A stretch of DNA of 64,000 bases from CAZSNT01 sp964607765 (lineage in GTDB: Bacteria; Verrucomicrobiota; Lentisphaeria; Oligosphaerales; JABHEG01). The notes under the pieces were generated by a model. It searched no databases and was not told the origin of the DNA. It worked only from the letters and a program-made list of their open reading frames with translations. Positions 25,683 through 34,430 of this stretch are shown in pieces (within the stretch, counting starts at the first letter, position 1; every line of letters starts with the position of its first letter). The position numbers and the translations under genes are program-made. The stretch covers positions 4,674-68,673 of the forward strand of contig CAZSNT010000033.1 of NCBI GenBank assembly GCA_964607765.1. The letters run 5' to 3'.

Positions 25683-26660
25683 ATGAGAGAGTGCAGTGCC
25701 GGGCGGTGTTTGCTGTCGTTGTTTCTTTCGGGGGTTGTTTTGTCTGCAGCGGCTGCTCCGAAGGCCAAGAAAACCAAGCGGCAGCAAGCCATTGACAAGT
25801 TCAACCAAGTCCACGAGGTGGACGCGAACGTCGTGGTGGAGTTCAGGGAGATCGTGGGCGATATCAAGCCTGCTGCCGCTCCGGCGCAGCCGCGCAAAGT
25901 GCTGGTCTACGGGGTGAGCCACGGGCCGCACCGATTCGTAATTCCCACGGCCAGAGTGATCATGGGCCTGCTCGGCGAAGAGACCGGTGCCTACACAGCA
26001 GTGATCAGCGACGACCTTGCCAACTTCGAGCCCAACGCCCTGAAGCAATTCGACGCGGTTTGCTTCGCCAACACGACCGGCGAAGTGTTCTACCGTCCGA
26101 TCGCCAGACATCTGTTCGACGAACTCACGGTGGCCGAGAAGAAGGAGCAGGTCGCCAACGCCGGACGACTGGTGAAGAACCTGACCGACTACGTCATGGA
26201 CGGCGGCGGGTTCTTCGGGATTCACGCGGCCACGGATACGCTGAAGAAGTCACCAGCCTACGGCGAGATGGTCGGCGGTTACTTCGACGGGCATCCGTGG
26301 TCGGCGAGCCAGACGGTTTTCATACAGGTGGAACAGCCGGAGCATCCGCTCTGCAGGGGCGTTTTCCGGACAGAAGGCTTCTCCATCAAGGACGAGATCT
26401 ACCAGATGAAGGCGCCGTATTCGCGGGACAAGGTCACTGTTCTCCTGTCGCTGGATCTGGAGAAATGCGAGAAGCCGAAGAAGCCCGTCAAACGCGGGGC
26501 GACGGACTTCCCGATCAGTTGGGTCAAGCCGCATGGTAAGGGCCGCGTGTTCTACTCGGTGCTGGGCCACGGCAAAGCCACGTTCCACAATCGCCTGGTG
26601 GTTCAGCACTGGCTGAACGGGCTGCAATATGTCATGGGAGATACACCGCATGCAGACTGA
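25683..26660 (+). CDS. Secreted ThuA-like domain protein
   Basis: 325 residues. Two in-frame ATGs lie at 25677 and 25683; AGGAG ends at 25676, so only the second has proper spacing. Signal peptide ~1-24 (LSAAAAPKAKK). ThuA-like fold (class I glutamine amidotransferase-like) from ~70: KVLVYGVSHGPHRF, FFGIHAATDT, GGYFDGHPW, DEIYQ...YSRD, GKGRVFYSVLGH. ThuA proteins are linked to sugar metabolism in PVC and other bacteria, but their reaction is poorly defined. A motif copy (26361-26372) encodes VFRT. The 44713 paralogue aligns around it with one residue fewer, suggesting a local insertion or conversion. Overlaps the next gene by 11 bases. Confidence 0.85.
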   Translation: MRECSAGRCLLSLFLSGVVLSAAAAPKAKKTKRQQAIDKFNQVHEVDANVVVEFREIVGDIKPAAAPAQPRKVLVYGVSHGPHRFVIPTARVIMGLLGEETGAYTAVISDDLANFEPNALKQFDAVCFANTTGEVFYRPIARHLFDELTVAEKKEQVANAGRLVKNLTDYVMDGGGFFGIHAATDTLKKSPAYGEMVGGYFDGHPWSASQTVFIQVEQPEHPLCRGVFRTEGFSIKDEIYQMKAPYSRDKVTVLLSLDLEKCEKPKKPVKRGATDFPISWVKPHGKGRVFYSVLGHGKATFHNRLVVQHWLNGLQYVMGDTPHAD

Positions 26661-28044
26661 TGTTTTCCGGACAGTTGCGACCAAAGCGGCAGTGGGCGTT
26701 GTCTTGCTCTGCAGCGCCGCCCCGGTTCTTGGCTCAGACAAGCCGAACGTCATCGTGATCATGGCCGACGACCTCGGTGCCGAGGGTTTGGGTTGCTACG
26801 GCAGCACGATCTACACCACGCCCAACCTGGACCGAATGGCTGAAGAGGGCGTACGGTTCGACAATGCCTACGCCACACCGCTGTGCACACCGACCCGGGT
26901 CATGATCATGAGCGGGCTCTACGCGAACCGAACCGGGTTCCGCGCTCTGATCGGCAAGGGCAAAGGCGTGCGCATGCCGGCGGAGATCAAGACATTCGGG
27001 CACATCTTCCGAGAGGCCGGCTACCAGACCGGCATTGCCGGCAAGTGGCAGCTCGGCAAGTTTGACGAGCACCCCGGACAGCCGGTCGAGCATGGCTTTG
27101 ACGAATACTGCATGTGGACCTGGTTCTACGGTGGGAAGAAGTCCAGCCGCTTCTACAGCCCCCAAATCTACCAGGCCGGGAAAGTCATCAACGGCGCCGA
27201 AAGTGATTTCGGGCCGGATTACTTCAATGACTTCGTTCTGGACTTCATCGACCGAAACAAAGACAGGCCGTTCTTCTTCTACTACCCGATGGTCCTTGTC
27301 CATTCGCCCTTCATTCACCCTCCGAAGCTGGAAGCACTTGCGCGCAGCAAGTACACAGACGACCTGGACAAGAAGACCGTCGCGTTCGGCCACATGATCA
27401 CGTACATGGATCACATCGTGGGCAATATCCTGACGCGGCTCCGGAAGCACGGCATCGAGAAGAACACTTTGGTGCTGTTCACCGCGGACAACGGAACGCA
27501 CAAGTCGATCACCAGCAAACTCCCCGGGATGTCTCTGAAGGGCGGCAAGGGATCCATGACCGAGGCCGGCACTCGCGTGCCTTTCATCGCCTGGTGGCCA
27601 GAGACCATTCAGCCAGGTGTCCGTAACGAGTTTCTCTGTCTGGTCGATGTCCTGCCCACGATTGCCTCGGTCGCTGGAATCGAGCTGGACTGGAAGTTCG
27701 ACGGAATGGACTTGTCCCACAATCTGATTGGGACGGAGGGCCCAGACCGGGAGCGGATTCTGATGTCCTACAAGCAGGGCTTCTTCGCGAGAGACAAGCG
27801 CTTCCGGCTCCACGAGGATGGCACGCTCCATGACATCCCGGTGACCTCTGACAAGGAGCGTTACAGCGAGAAGACGTGCACCACTCCCGAGCGCGATCCC
27901 CAGCAGAAGTTGCTTCAGGGAGCTCTGGACGAGCTCATGGCGATCCCGCAGGAGTACGGGCAGACGGCCACCGCCGGGCCCGAACGCGAATCGCCAAAGA
28001 CAGGGAAGCCCAGGAAGAAGCGAGGGAAGAGAGAGAAGATATGA
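26650..28044 (+). CDS. Type I sulfatase, secreted
   Basis: 464 residues. The ATG at 26650 overlaps the ThuA stop and opens a signal peptide (about 1-29, ending VLGSDKP). Unusually, the signal's first residues are encoded by a GTTTTCCGGACA copy (26662-26673, codons 5-8, VFRT). Formylglycine motif CTPTR, Cys79; metal site MADDLG near 39 and TADNGT near 279; KWQLG (about 135) replaces the more usual KWHLG. The C-terminal ~30 residues are Lys/Arg-rich (GKPRKKRGKREK), a tail also seen on neighbouring sulfatases. Coupled to the next sulfatase by an ATGA overlap. Confidence 0.92.
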   Translation: MQTDVFRTVATKAAVGVVLLCSAAPVLGSDKPNVIVIMADDLGAEGLGCYGSTIYTTPNLDRMAEEGVRFDNAYATPLCTPTRVMIMSGLYANRTGFRALIGKGKGVRMPAEIKTFGHIFREAGYQTGIAGKWQLGKFDEHPGQPVEHGFDEYCMWTWFYGGKKSSRFYSPQIYQAGKVINGAESDFGPDYFNDFVLDFIDRNKDRPFFFYYPMVLVHSPFIHPPKLEALARSKYTDDLDKKTVAFGHMITYMDHIVGNILTRLRKHGIEKNTLVLFTADNGTHKSITSKLPGMSLKGGKGSMTEAGTRVPFIAWWPETIQPGVRNEFLCLVDVLPTIASVAGIELDWKFDGMDLSHNLIGTEGPDRERILMSYKQGFFARDKRFRLHEDGTLHDIPVTSDKERYSEKTCTTPERDPQQKLLQGALDELMAIPQEYGQTATAGPERESPKTGKPRKKRGKREKI

Positions 28045-29468
28045 GCCGACAATGGACAACGAACACGGTTGCGGGGGTGATCGCGGGCGTAGTAGTGCTT
28101 CTGGGCGCGTCCGCAGTGGCTCAGGCGGCCCCGAATCCCGGACGCATGAATGTCCTGTTCCTGGTGGTTGACGACTTGAACACGTGGCTGCTCGGGGACA
28201 CAAACCGATACTCGGGAAAGGTCGTGGCGCCGAGCATCCGAAGACTGGCCGACAGCGGGGTTTTGTTCAATCGCGCCTACACCGCCAGTCCGTTCTGCTG
28301 CCCGTCGCGGACCGCTCTGCTGTCCGGAGTCAGTCCCATGGAATCGGGAATCTACGGCAACGGTTTGGACGTGGCGGGGAGCGTTGCGCTCAAGACCGCC
28401 ACGTCCTTCCCGAAGCTGTTCAGGCAGGCGGGATACACCACTGCTTCCTACGGCAAGATCAGCCACGGATGGAGTTCGGGCGACGCCTGGGACGACCACA
28501 TCCCCCACAAACGCGACCCCGTCCCGCCAGATGCCCCCCTCACGCCTGTCGGGAGAGGCGAACAGGACTGGGGACCCACGCATCTGGCGGAGGAGGAGAT
28601 GGGCGACACTACGTACGCAGACGCCGCGATCAAGCAGTTGCAGAAGAAGCACGACAAGCCGTTCCTCATCGCCTGTGGCCTGTTCCACCCGCACATGCCT
28701 TGGTACGTGCCACAGAAGTACTTCGACATGTTCCCCATGGAAGAGGTCACCACCCCGCCACTGAAGGAGGGAGACCTGGACGACGTGCCGGCCCTCGCCC
28801 GCGAGTTGACCAAAGGCAAGAGCAATTTCGTTGCCGCCGTACGTGAGAAGGGCTTGCTCAAACAGGGCGTCCAGGCGTACCTCGCGACAACGGCCTACTC
28901 GGACGCACAGATGGGGCGTGTGCTCGACGCGCTGGACAAGAGTCCGTACCGGGACAACACGCTTGTCGTGTTGATCAGTGATCACGGGTTCCACCTGGCC
29001 GAGAAGGACCATTGGCAGAAAGGCACGCTCTGGGAGGAAGCCACCCATTGTCTGATGATGTTCCGGGTCCCGGGCATGACCGAGGCCGGGGGCGTGTCCG
29101 AACGCTTCGTTTCGCTACAGGACATCTATTCGACGCTCGCCGAGATCTGTGGTCTCACAGCCCCCGACTATGTGGCCGGACGGTCGCTCGTGCCCTTGCT
29201 CAGGGAGCCGGATGCCGAATGGAAAAGTACGGCTATTTCCGCGCTGGCCAGCCGCTACGTCAGCATCCGGAACGAGAGATTCCGCTACACCCGCTACAGT
29301 GACGACCAGGAAGAGCTGTACGACTGCGGGAAAGACCCGAGCGAGTGGACGAATCAGATCGGCAACCCGGAGTACGCGTCTGTGCTCAAGACGCTTCGGG
29401 CGGCCGTGCCGGCCCACACGGACATGGTGCCCGCTCTCCCCCGCAAGCAGAAGAAGAGGAAGAAGTGA
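28041..29468 (+). CDS. Type I sulfatase, secreted (iduronate-2-sulfatase-like)
   Basis: 475 residues. ATG overlaps the previous stop (ATGA). Signal peptide ~1-29 (VAQAAPNP). MNVLFLVVDDLNTWL and the CCPSR motif (Cys86 as the formylglycine residue) are of the type seen in iduronate-2-sulfatase-like enzymes, as are GLFHPHMPWYVPQKYFDMFP and SDHGFHLAEKDHWQKGTLWEE. The resemblance is to a subfamily and does not prove the substrate. It ends in a basic tail (PRKQKKRKK). No motif copy inside. Confidence 0.9.
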   Translation: MSRQWTTNTVAGVIAGVVVLLGASAVAQAAPNPGRMNVLFLVVDDLNTWLLGDTNRYSGKVVAPSIRRLADSGVLFNRAYTASPFCCPSRTALLSGVSPMESGIYGNGLDVAGSVALKTATSFPKLFRQAGYTTASYGKISHGWSSGDAWDDHIPHKRDPVPPDAPLTPVGRGEQDWGPTHLAEEEMGDTTYADAAIKQLQKKHDKPFLIACGLFHPHMPWYVPQKYFDMFPMEEVTTPPLKEGDLDDVPALARELTKGKSNFVAAVREKGLLKQGVQAYLATTAYSDAQMGRVLDALDKSPYRDNTLVVLISDHGFHLAEKDHWQKGTLWEEATHCLMMFRVPGMTEAGGVSERFVSLQDIYSTLAEICGLTAPDYVAGRSLVPLLREPDAEWKSTAISALASRYVSIRNERFRYTRYSDDQEELYDCGKDPSEWTNQIGNPEYASVLKTLRAAVPAHTDMVPALPRKQKKRKK

Positions 29469-29567
29469 TGTCTCCAATCGCTTGACGATGTCGACGACGA
29501 TAGCGGATGACGAGTGCAAGCGCCCGATCGTTCGCCGCTATCGTCACCGCTATCCTCAACCGACAGA

Positions 29568-29578
29568 GACCGGAAAAC
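29568..29578 (-). repeat. Single intergenic motif copy (variant GACCGGAAAAC)
   Basis: Lies 11 bases before the sulfatase start at 29589, next to an 11-12-base imperfect tandem (CGCTATCGTCAC / CGCTATCCTCAA, about 29535-29560). Confidence 0.7.
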
Positions 29579-29588
29579 GGAGAAGACA

Positions 29589-31070
29589 ATGACAGTCATG
29601 AACAGAACAGGTTTCCTGGTATTGGCATCAACGATTGGCCTGGCCGCCAGTGTGTGGGCGCAGCCACAGCGCCCCAACATCGTGCTCGTGATGGCCGATG
29701 ACCAGGGCTGGGGCCAGGTAGGGTACTACGATCACCCGCGTCTGAAGACCCCGCACCTCGATGCGATGTCTGAGGCGGGTATCCGTTTCGACCGCTTCTA
29801 TGCGGCGGGTCCCGTCTGCTCGCCCACACGCGCGTCGGTGTTGACCGGCAGAACCCACAACCGAACCGGCGTGCCGTCGCACGGCCACCGCCTCTGCCTT
29901 CAGGAGAAGACGCTCCCCCAAGCTCTCAAGAAGGCAGGCTACGCCACGGGGCATTTCGGCAAATGGCATCTCAATGGCGTGCGCGGCGCCGGGGCGCCAA
30001 TTCTCGCGGACGATGCGAACCACCCCGGCCGATACGGTTTCGATGAGTGGCTGTCGGTCACCAATTTCTTTGATCTGAATCCGCTCATGAGTCGGAACGG
30101 CGAGTTCGAGGAGTTCAAGGGCGATTCCTCGGCCATCATTGTCGCCGAGGCGCTCACGTTCATGGCGCGGCAGAGGAAGGCCAAGTCTCCTTTCCTCGCC
30201 GTGATCTGGTACGGGTCTCCTCACAGCCCGATGAAGGCTCTGGACGAAGATCGCAAGGGACTCACTGGCGACAAACTCGGCCATCACCTCGGTGAGATTG
30301 TGGGCATTGACCGCAGCATCGGCGCCCTCAGACGGGGGTTGCGTGAGTTGGGGATCGAGAGGGACACGCTGGTCTGGTACTGCAGCGACAACGGCGGACT
30401 CAACATCGACCCCGACGCCTGCGGCGGTCTGCGAGGGAACAAGGGCAGTGTTTTCGAAGGCGGTATCCGTGTGCCGGGCATCGTCGAATGGCCGGGTCAC
30501 ATCAAGCCGGCGATCACCGCTTTCCCCGCGTCCACCATGGACATCATGCCCACCATCGTCGACCTGCTCGCCCTGCCCGACGACTCCCAGCTGACCGTGC
30601 GGGACGGTGAGAGCATCGCGGCGCTCTTCGCAGGAGCGATCCCCAAGAGAGAGCGGCCCATACCGTTCCGCTTCCAGAAGAAGGCGGCCCTCATCGAAGG
30701 CGACTACAAGCTGTTGAGCCTGAATGCCGGCAAGGACACTGAATGGAAGCTGTATGACCTGAAGAGTGATCCCGGCGAGACGAAGGACCTGGCCGAGGAT
30801 CTTCCTGAGCTCTTTGAGAGAATGAAATCGGCAGCAAAGGCCGCCATCGGCTCGATCGACGCGAGCGCACTAGGAAAGGACTATCCGGAAGGGAAGGTCC
30901 TCCAGCCCGTGCGCAACGAGTTCTGGTACAAGCTGGAAGCGTACCGCCCGCATTTCGAGGATTTCTTCAAGCGCCCGGAATACGCGGGCTACAAGCAGAA
31001 GGCAATGGGACAAGGCAAGCCGAAGAAGGCAGGCAAGAAAGGCGGCAGGGAGGCGAAGAAGGCGCTGTAG
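29589..31070 (+). CDS. Type I sulfatase, secreted
   Basis: 493 residues. ATG at 29589 preceded by GGAGAAG; signal peptide ~1-25 (SVWAQPQRP). MADDQGWGQ, the CSPTR motif (Cys77), KWHLNG (about 124) and SDNGGLN (about 264) give a complete set of sulfatase active-site elements. Like the sulfatases upstream it has a Lys/Gly-rich tail (KKAGKKGGREAKKAL). Likely acts on sulfated glycans outside the cytoplasm. It follows the previous gene after a 120-base gap that contains a motif variant, so it may have its own promoter or be a later insertion into the array. Confidence 0.92.
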   Translation: MTVMNRTGFLVLASTIGLAASVWAQPQRPNIVLVMADDQGWGQVGYYDHPRLKTPHLDAMSEAGIRFDRFYAAGPVCSPTRASVLTGRTHNRTGVPSHGHRLCLQEKTLPQALKKAGYATGHFGKWHLNGVRGAGAPILADDANHPGRYGFDEWLSVTNFFDLNPLMSRNGEFEEFKGDSSAIIVAEALTFMARQRKAKSPFLAVIWYGSPHSPMKALDEDRKGLTGDKLGHHLGEIVGIDRSIGALRRGLRELGIERDTLVWYCSDNGGLNIDPDACGGLRGNKGSVFEGGIRVPGIVEWPGHIKPAITAFPASTMDIMPTIVDLLALPDDSQLTVRDGESIAALFAGAIPKRERPIPFRFQKKAALIEGDYKLLSLNAGKDTEWKLYDLKSDPGETKDLAEDLPELFERMKSAAKAAIGSIDASALGKDYPEGKVLQPVRNEFWYKLEAYRPHFEDFFKRPEYAGYKQKAMGQGKPKKAGKKGGREAKKAL

Positions 31071-31202
31071 AGGACTCAGAACACGAAACACCATGACTCC
31101 GGAAGCCGCCGCCGCCGCCCGACAGTTGCCGATGGCTACCGATGGCTGCCGGAAACAGCCGACCGCCGCCGACTGGACTGTAAGTAGCAGAAGCGAGTAC
31201 AG

Positions 31203-32681
31203 ATGACAACGAAACCCAACGTCCTTCTCCTTTTCTCCGATCAGCACCATGCGGATGCCATGAGTTGCGTCGGCACTACCATTGTGCAGACGCCGACCTT
31301 CGACAGGCTGGCGGCCGAAGGAGTCCGGTTTGCCCGGGCCTACTGTCAGGATGCTATCTGCGTGCCTTCGCGGGTCTCCATGATGAGCGGCCTCTACCCC
31401 CGAACAACCGGCTGCCTCGACAACCCCAACTGCCCGATCGACCCCGGGCAGTACGTCATGCTGCAGCGCCTCCTGCAGAACAACGGGTATCGGACGGGAT
31501 GCTTCGGCAAGCGGCATCTTCCGCACAGGAACGGCGGACAGATGTGCATGGGGTGGGACCGAAGCGCCACCACCATCAACCCGAAGCTCGACCCCTCCGA
31601 CGAGAACTACTGGGACTGGCTGAAGGAGACCGGTCGCTACAAGGCATATTCGGAAACCGCCGGTGAGAACGTCCACAATTCCGACCTGTTCTGTCTCGTG
31701 TCGCACCTGGAGCCGGATGAAAGGGACGCTGCCTACACGGCTGACAAGGCCATCGAGTTCCTCCATGAGAACCAGGATCAGCCGTTCTTCTGCTGGGCAT
31801 CGTTCCACGGTCCTCACCAGGCCTATGTGCCGCCGCAGAAGTGGATCGACATGTATCCCTACGACTCGATTCCACTGCCTGAGAACATCAGCGAACCGGT
31901 GGAGAATCTCCCGCCGGAGCTCCAGGGCTGGCGCCGCAACGAGAACCAACCGTGGAATCTGGGCACGGCCGCCAGGGACCACGCGCTCTATCGGACCTAC
32001 ATCTCGCACTACTTCGCGCAGGTGACCGAGGTCGATCACTACGCCGGCCGGATCATCGACGAACTGGAGAGCCTGGGGCTGCGGGACAACACGATCGTCA
32101 TCTACGCTTCCGACCATGGCGATTTCATGGGCCGGCACGGAATGGCCGAGAAATGCGCGCTTGGGCACAACGTGTACGAGGACACGTTGCGCGTGCCGCT
32201 CATCGTCTCGTGGCCCGCCCGGTTTGACCGAGGCCGTGTCAGTGCGGAACTCGTGGAGTTGCTGGACGTTTACCCCACTTTGGTCGACTTGCTGGATCTC
32301 GAACTCCCGGCTGACACGCAGAGCCTGCAGGGGGTCTCGCTCAAGCCGATCCTCGAGGGCGACGACGCCCCGATCAGAGAATACGCAGTCTCCGAGAACT
32401 GGTCGCAGGTCAGCATTGTCACAGACAAGTACAAGCTCGGGATCTGGGTCGATCCCGGCCCCATCGATCGGTACAGCATCCGCGATTTCCGGGGTCGGCA
32501 TCCCGACATGCTCTTCGATCTGGAGGCCGACCCCCTCGAAGTCAGCAACCTGATCGACAGTCCCGCCCACGCAGATGTCCGGAAAACACTGTACGGCTAC
32601 TACGAGCAGTGGTGCGAGAAAACGCCCGACACAGGCCGGACTGCCATCATCGATGCCTGGCTCCAGGGCCCAGCCGAGTAA
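31203..32681 (+). CDS. Type I sulfatase, cytoplasmic
   Basis: 492 residues; no signal peptide (TKPNVLLLFSDQHH at residue 3). CVPSR motif with Cys53; ASDHGDFMGRHGMAEKCA supplies the second metal site. Strongly similar to the leaderless sulfatase at 22752. A reversed motif copy (32576-32587) encodes VRKT near the C-terminus, in a region where relatives usually have ADVRxxL. The 132-base gap upstream carries an imperfect tandem tract (CCGATGGCT words, 31125-31185). Ribosome-binding site weak. Confidence 0.92.
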   Translation: MTTKPNVLLLFSDQHHADAMSCVGTTIVQTPTFDRLAAEGVRFARAYCQDAICVPSRVSMMSGLYPRTTGCLDNPNCPIDPGQYVMLQRLLQNNGYRTGCFGKRHLPHRNGGQMCMGWDRSATTINPKLDPSDENYWDWLKETGRYKAYSETAGENVHNSDLFCLVSHLEPDERDAAYTADKAIEFLHENQDQPFFCWASFHGPHQAYVPPQKWIDMYPYDSIPLPENISEPVENLPPELQGWRRNENQPWNLGTAARDHALYRTYISHYFAQVTEVDHYAGRIIDELESLGLRDNTIVIYASDHGDFMGRHGMAEKCALGHNVYEDTLRVPLIVSWPARFDRGRVSAELVELLDVYPTLVDLLDLELPADTQSLQGVSLKPILEGDDAPIREYAVSENWSQVSIVTDKYKLGIWVDPGPIDRYSIRDFRGRHPDMLFDLEADPLEVSNLIDSPAHADVRKTLYGYYEQWCEKTPDTGRTAIIDAWLQGPAE

Positions 32682-32691
32682 GGGAAACAGC

Positions 32692-34230
32692 ATGTGTGAG
32701 TCCGCTCGCTCGAACCACAGACCGAACCTGCTCTTCATCATGACCGACCAGCAGCGTTGGGACGCGTTGAGCCTGGCCGGCAATGCCATCCTCCACACGC
32801 CGAGCATGGACCGTATCGGGCGTGAAGGGGCGTACTTCGAGCTGTGCAACTCGCCCTGCCCGGTGTGCGGTCCGGCCCGCAGCAGCATGCTGGCAGGATG
32901 CACGGTGGAGAACACACAGGTACGCACGAACATGGATGCAGACGTGGCGGGCCGCATGCCCATGCCGAGCTATGACGAGATCCTCGCCGACCAAGGCTAC
33001 GCCACGGAGTATTACGGCAAATGGCACGCTCCCCTCGGCCGGGCTCTGAAGTACGACAACACCGTCACCCCTGCCGGCGTCGCCAGGTGGGAGCATGGCC
33101 CGGGCATGAGCCCCGACTACCAGGACTACCTCAACCAGCACATGCCGCGCACGAGCCTGTCGGGCATGACGGGTATGCAGGAGCAGACCCTCGATCTGCG
33201 CCCCTACCGCACGAACCCACTCGACACCCGCCACGGCCTCGAGCCGGGCGTGGACATGCCCGTGGTACAGCCCGACCAGCACGGCGTGTCGACTGTCCCC
33301 GCTGAGCACACGATCACGGCTTACCAGGCGAAGTCGACTATGGACGCCCTCGAACGCCTCGCCTGCCAGGGTCGGCCCTTCTCGCTGCACTGCTCGTTCC
33401 ACTGTCCCCACTCGCCGATCACACCGTCCGAACCGTATGCCTCCATGTACAAGGCCGAAGACATGCCGGTGCCAGCCAGTATCGGCGATCCCATGGACAA
33501 CTCGCCCTACTTCCACGAGAACGGGCGTTCGCGGTTCACGCAGTACGCCGATGCAACCCGGATCGGCCACATGATCGCCAACTACTACGCATCCGTCAAG
33601 GAGATCGACGTTTGGGTGGGTAGGATTCTCGACAGACTGGATGAGCTGGGTTTGGCCGACAACACCATGGTCATCTTCACCTCGGACCACGGCGAAATGC
33701 TCGGCGCCCACGGCATGCGCGAGAAGAACATCTTCTACGAGGAATCCGTGCACGTTCCGTTGCTTGTCCGATTCCCGGGCCGTATCGCCGCCGGGACAGT
33801 TGTCCCCGCCCCCCTCTCGCAGATGGACCTGTTCGCCACCATCCTCGACTACCTCGACGCGGGCTCTCATGACTCCGATGGCGAAAGCCTGCGTCGATAC
33901 ATCGAGGCGGACGCGCCCGGTGACGATGCCTACGCAGTGAGCGAGTGGAACTGGCGCGGCCCGGTCCAGCCCAACCTGATGATCCGCACCAAACGCTGGA
34001 AGTTCTTCTGCCCCAACCGCGCCGACTCCGAGGTCATGAACGTCCTCTACGACCTCGAAGCCGACCCCCACGAGATGAACAACCTGCTCGGCAACAACCC
34101 CGAAGCAGAGCAATCGCGCCACCAGGCCGAGCACCTCAAGTCCCTGCTGGTCCAATGGCTGGAAAGAACTGCTTCGCCCCATCTCGGTGAAGTGAGAAGC
34201 CGCGACGCTGTGGCCAAATCAAGGGACTGA
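32692..34230 (+). CDS. Type I sulfatase, cytoplasmic
   Basis: 512 residues; starts ten bases after the previous stop, so co-transcribed. No signal peptide: MTDQQRWDALS near 17. The formylglycine motif is CGPAR with Cys59. KWHAPLG near 116, HCPHSPITP and SDHGEMLGAHGMREK (about 332) complete the site. The region after the Cys motif is somewhat unlike the two other leaderless sulfatases, suggesting a different sulfate position or sugar. Ends shortly before a gene remnant. Confidence 0.92.
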   Translation: MCESARSNHRPNLLFIMTDQQRWDALSLAGNAILHTPSMDRIGREGAYFELCNSPCPVCGPARSSMLAGCTVENTQVRTNMDADVAGRMPMPSYDEILADQGYATEYYGKWHAPLGRALKYDNTVTPAGVARWEHGPGMSPDYQDYLNQHMPRTSLSGMTGMQEQTLDLRPYRTNPLDTRHGLEPGVDMPVVQPDQHGVSTVPAEHTITAYQAKSTMDALERLACQGRPFSLHCSFHCPHSPITPSEPYASMYKAEDMPVPASIGDPMDNSPYFHENGRSRFTQYADATRIGHMIANYYASVKEIDVWVGRILDRLDELGLADNTMVIFTSDHGEMLGAHGMREKNIFYEESVHVPLLVRFPGRIAAGTVVPAPLSQMDLFATILDYLDAGSHDSDGESLRRYIEADAPGDDAYAVSEWNWRGPVQPNLMIRTKRWKFFCPNRADSEVMNVLYDLEADPHEMNNLLGNNPEAEQSRHQAEHLKSLLVQWLERTASPHLGEVRSRDAVAKSRD

Positions 34231-34232
34231 CC

Positions 34233-34427
34233 ATGAAGCGATTGACACTGCTACTGGCATACTTCAACCTGGACGACGCCCGTTTTGCCAGGCGCAGCAA
34301 CGGCGGCGATCTACGCCTGGGTTTCAGCGGAACCAAGACCGATCCCGTGATCGCCGAAGTGCTGGTAAAACCACGACCGAACGGACGCGGACGCAAGAAT
34401 GGCACGCTGCACGGTGAGGAGAGGTGA
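34233..34427 (+). pseudogene. 64-codon remnant: signal-peptide start fused to the end of an accessory module
   Basis: The frame has a fair ribosome-binding site and starts MKRLTLLLA like a signal peptide, then passes at once into YFNLDDARFARRSNGGDLRLGF...TKTDPVIAEVLVKPR. That is a near copy of the C-terminal end of the sulfatase ending at 37433 (DDARFAGRCHGADLRLGFNGAKTDPVIAEVTVKPR). A gene with signal peptide, catalytic domain and C-terminal module has apparently lost everything between its first ~9 and last ~50 codons by an in-frame deletion. A working small protein is possible but less likely. Confidence 0.6.
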
Positions 34428-34430
34428 CCG

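Noticed and set aside
26734..28203. Long minus-strand open frame (489 codons) opposite the sulfatase at 26650
   Set aside because: Typical antisense shadow in G+C-rich coding DNA; no domain, while the plus strand has a complete sulfatase.
28321..28332. TGTCCGGAGTC as a motif copy
   Set aside because: It shares only the TCCGGA centre and encodes the conserved LLSGV sulfatase element, so it is explained by protein sequence.
30870..32963. Minus-strand open frame of ~700 codons opposite sulfatases
   Set aside because: Antisense shadow: it spans two complete plus-strand genes, has no recognisable domain and no ribosome-binding site.
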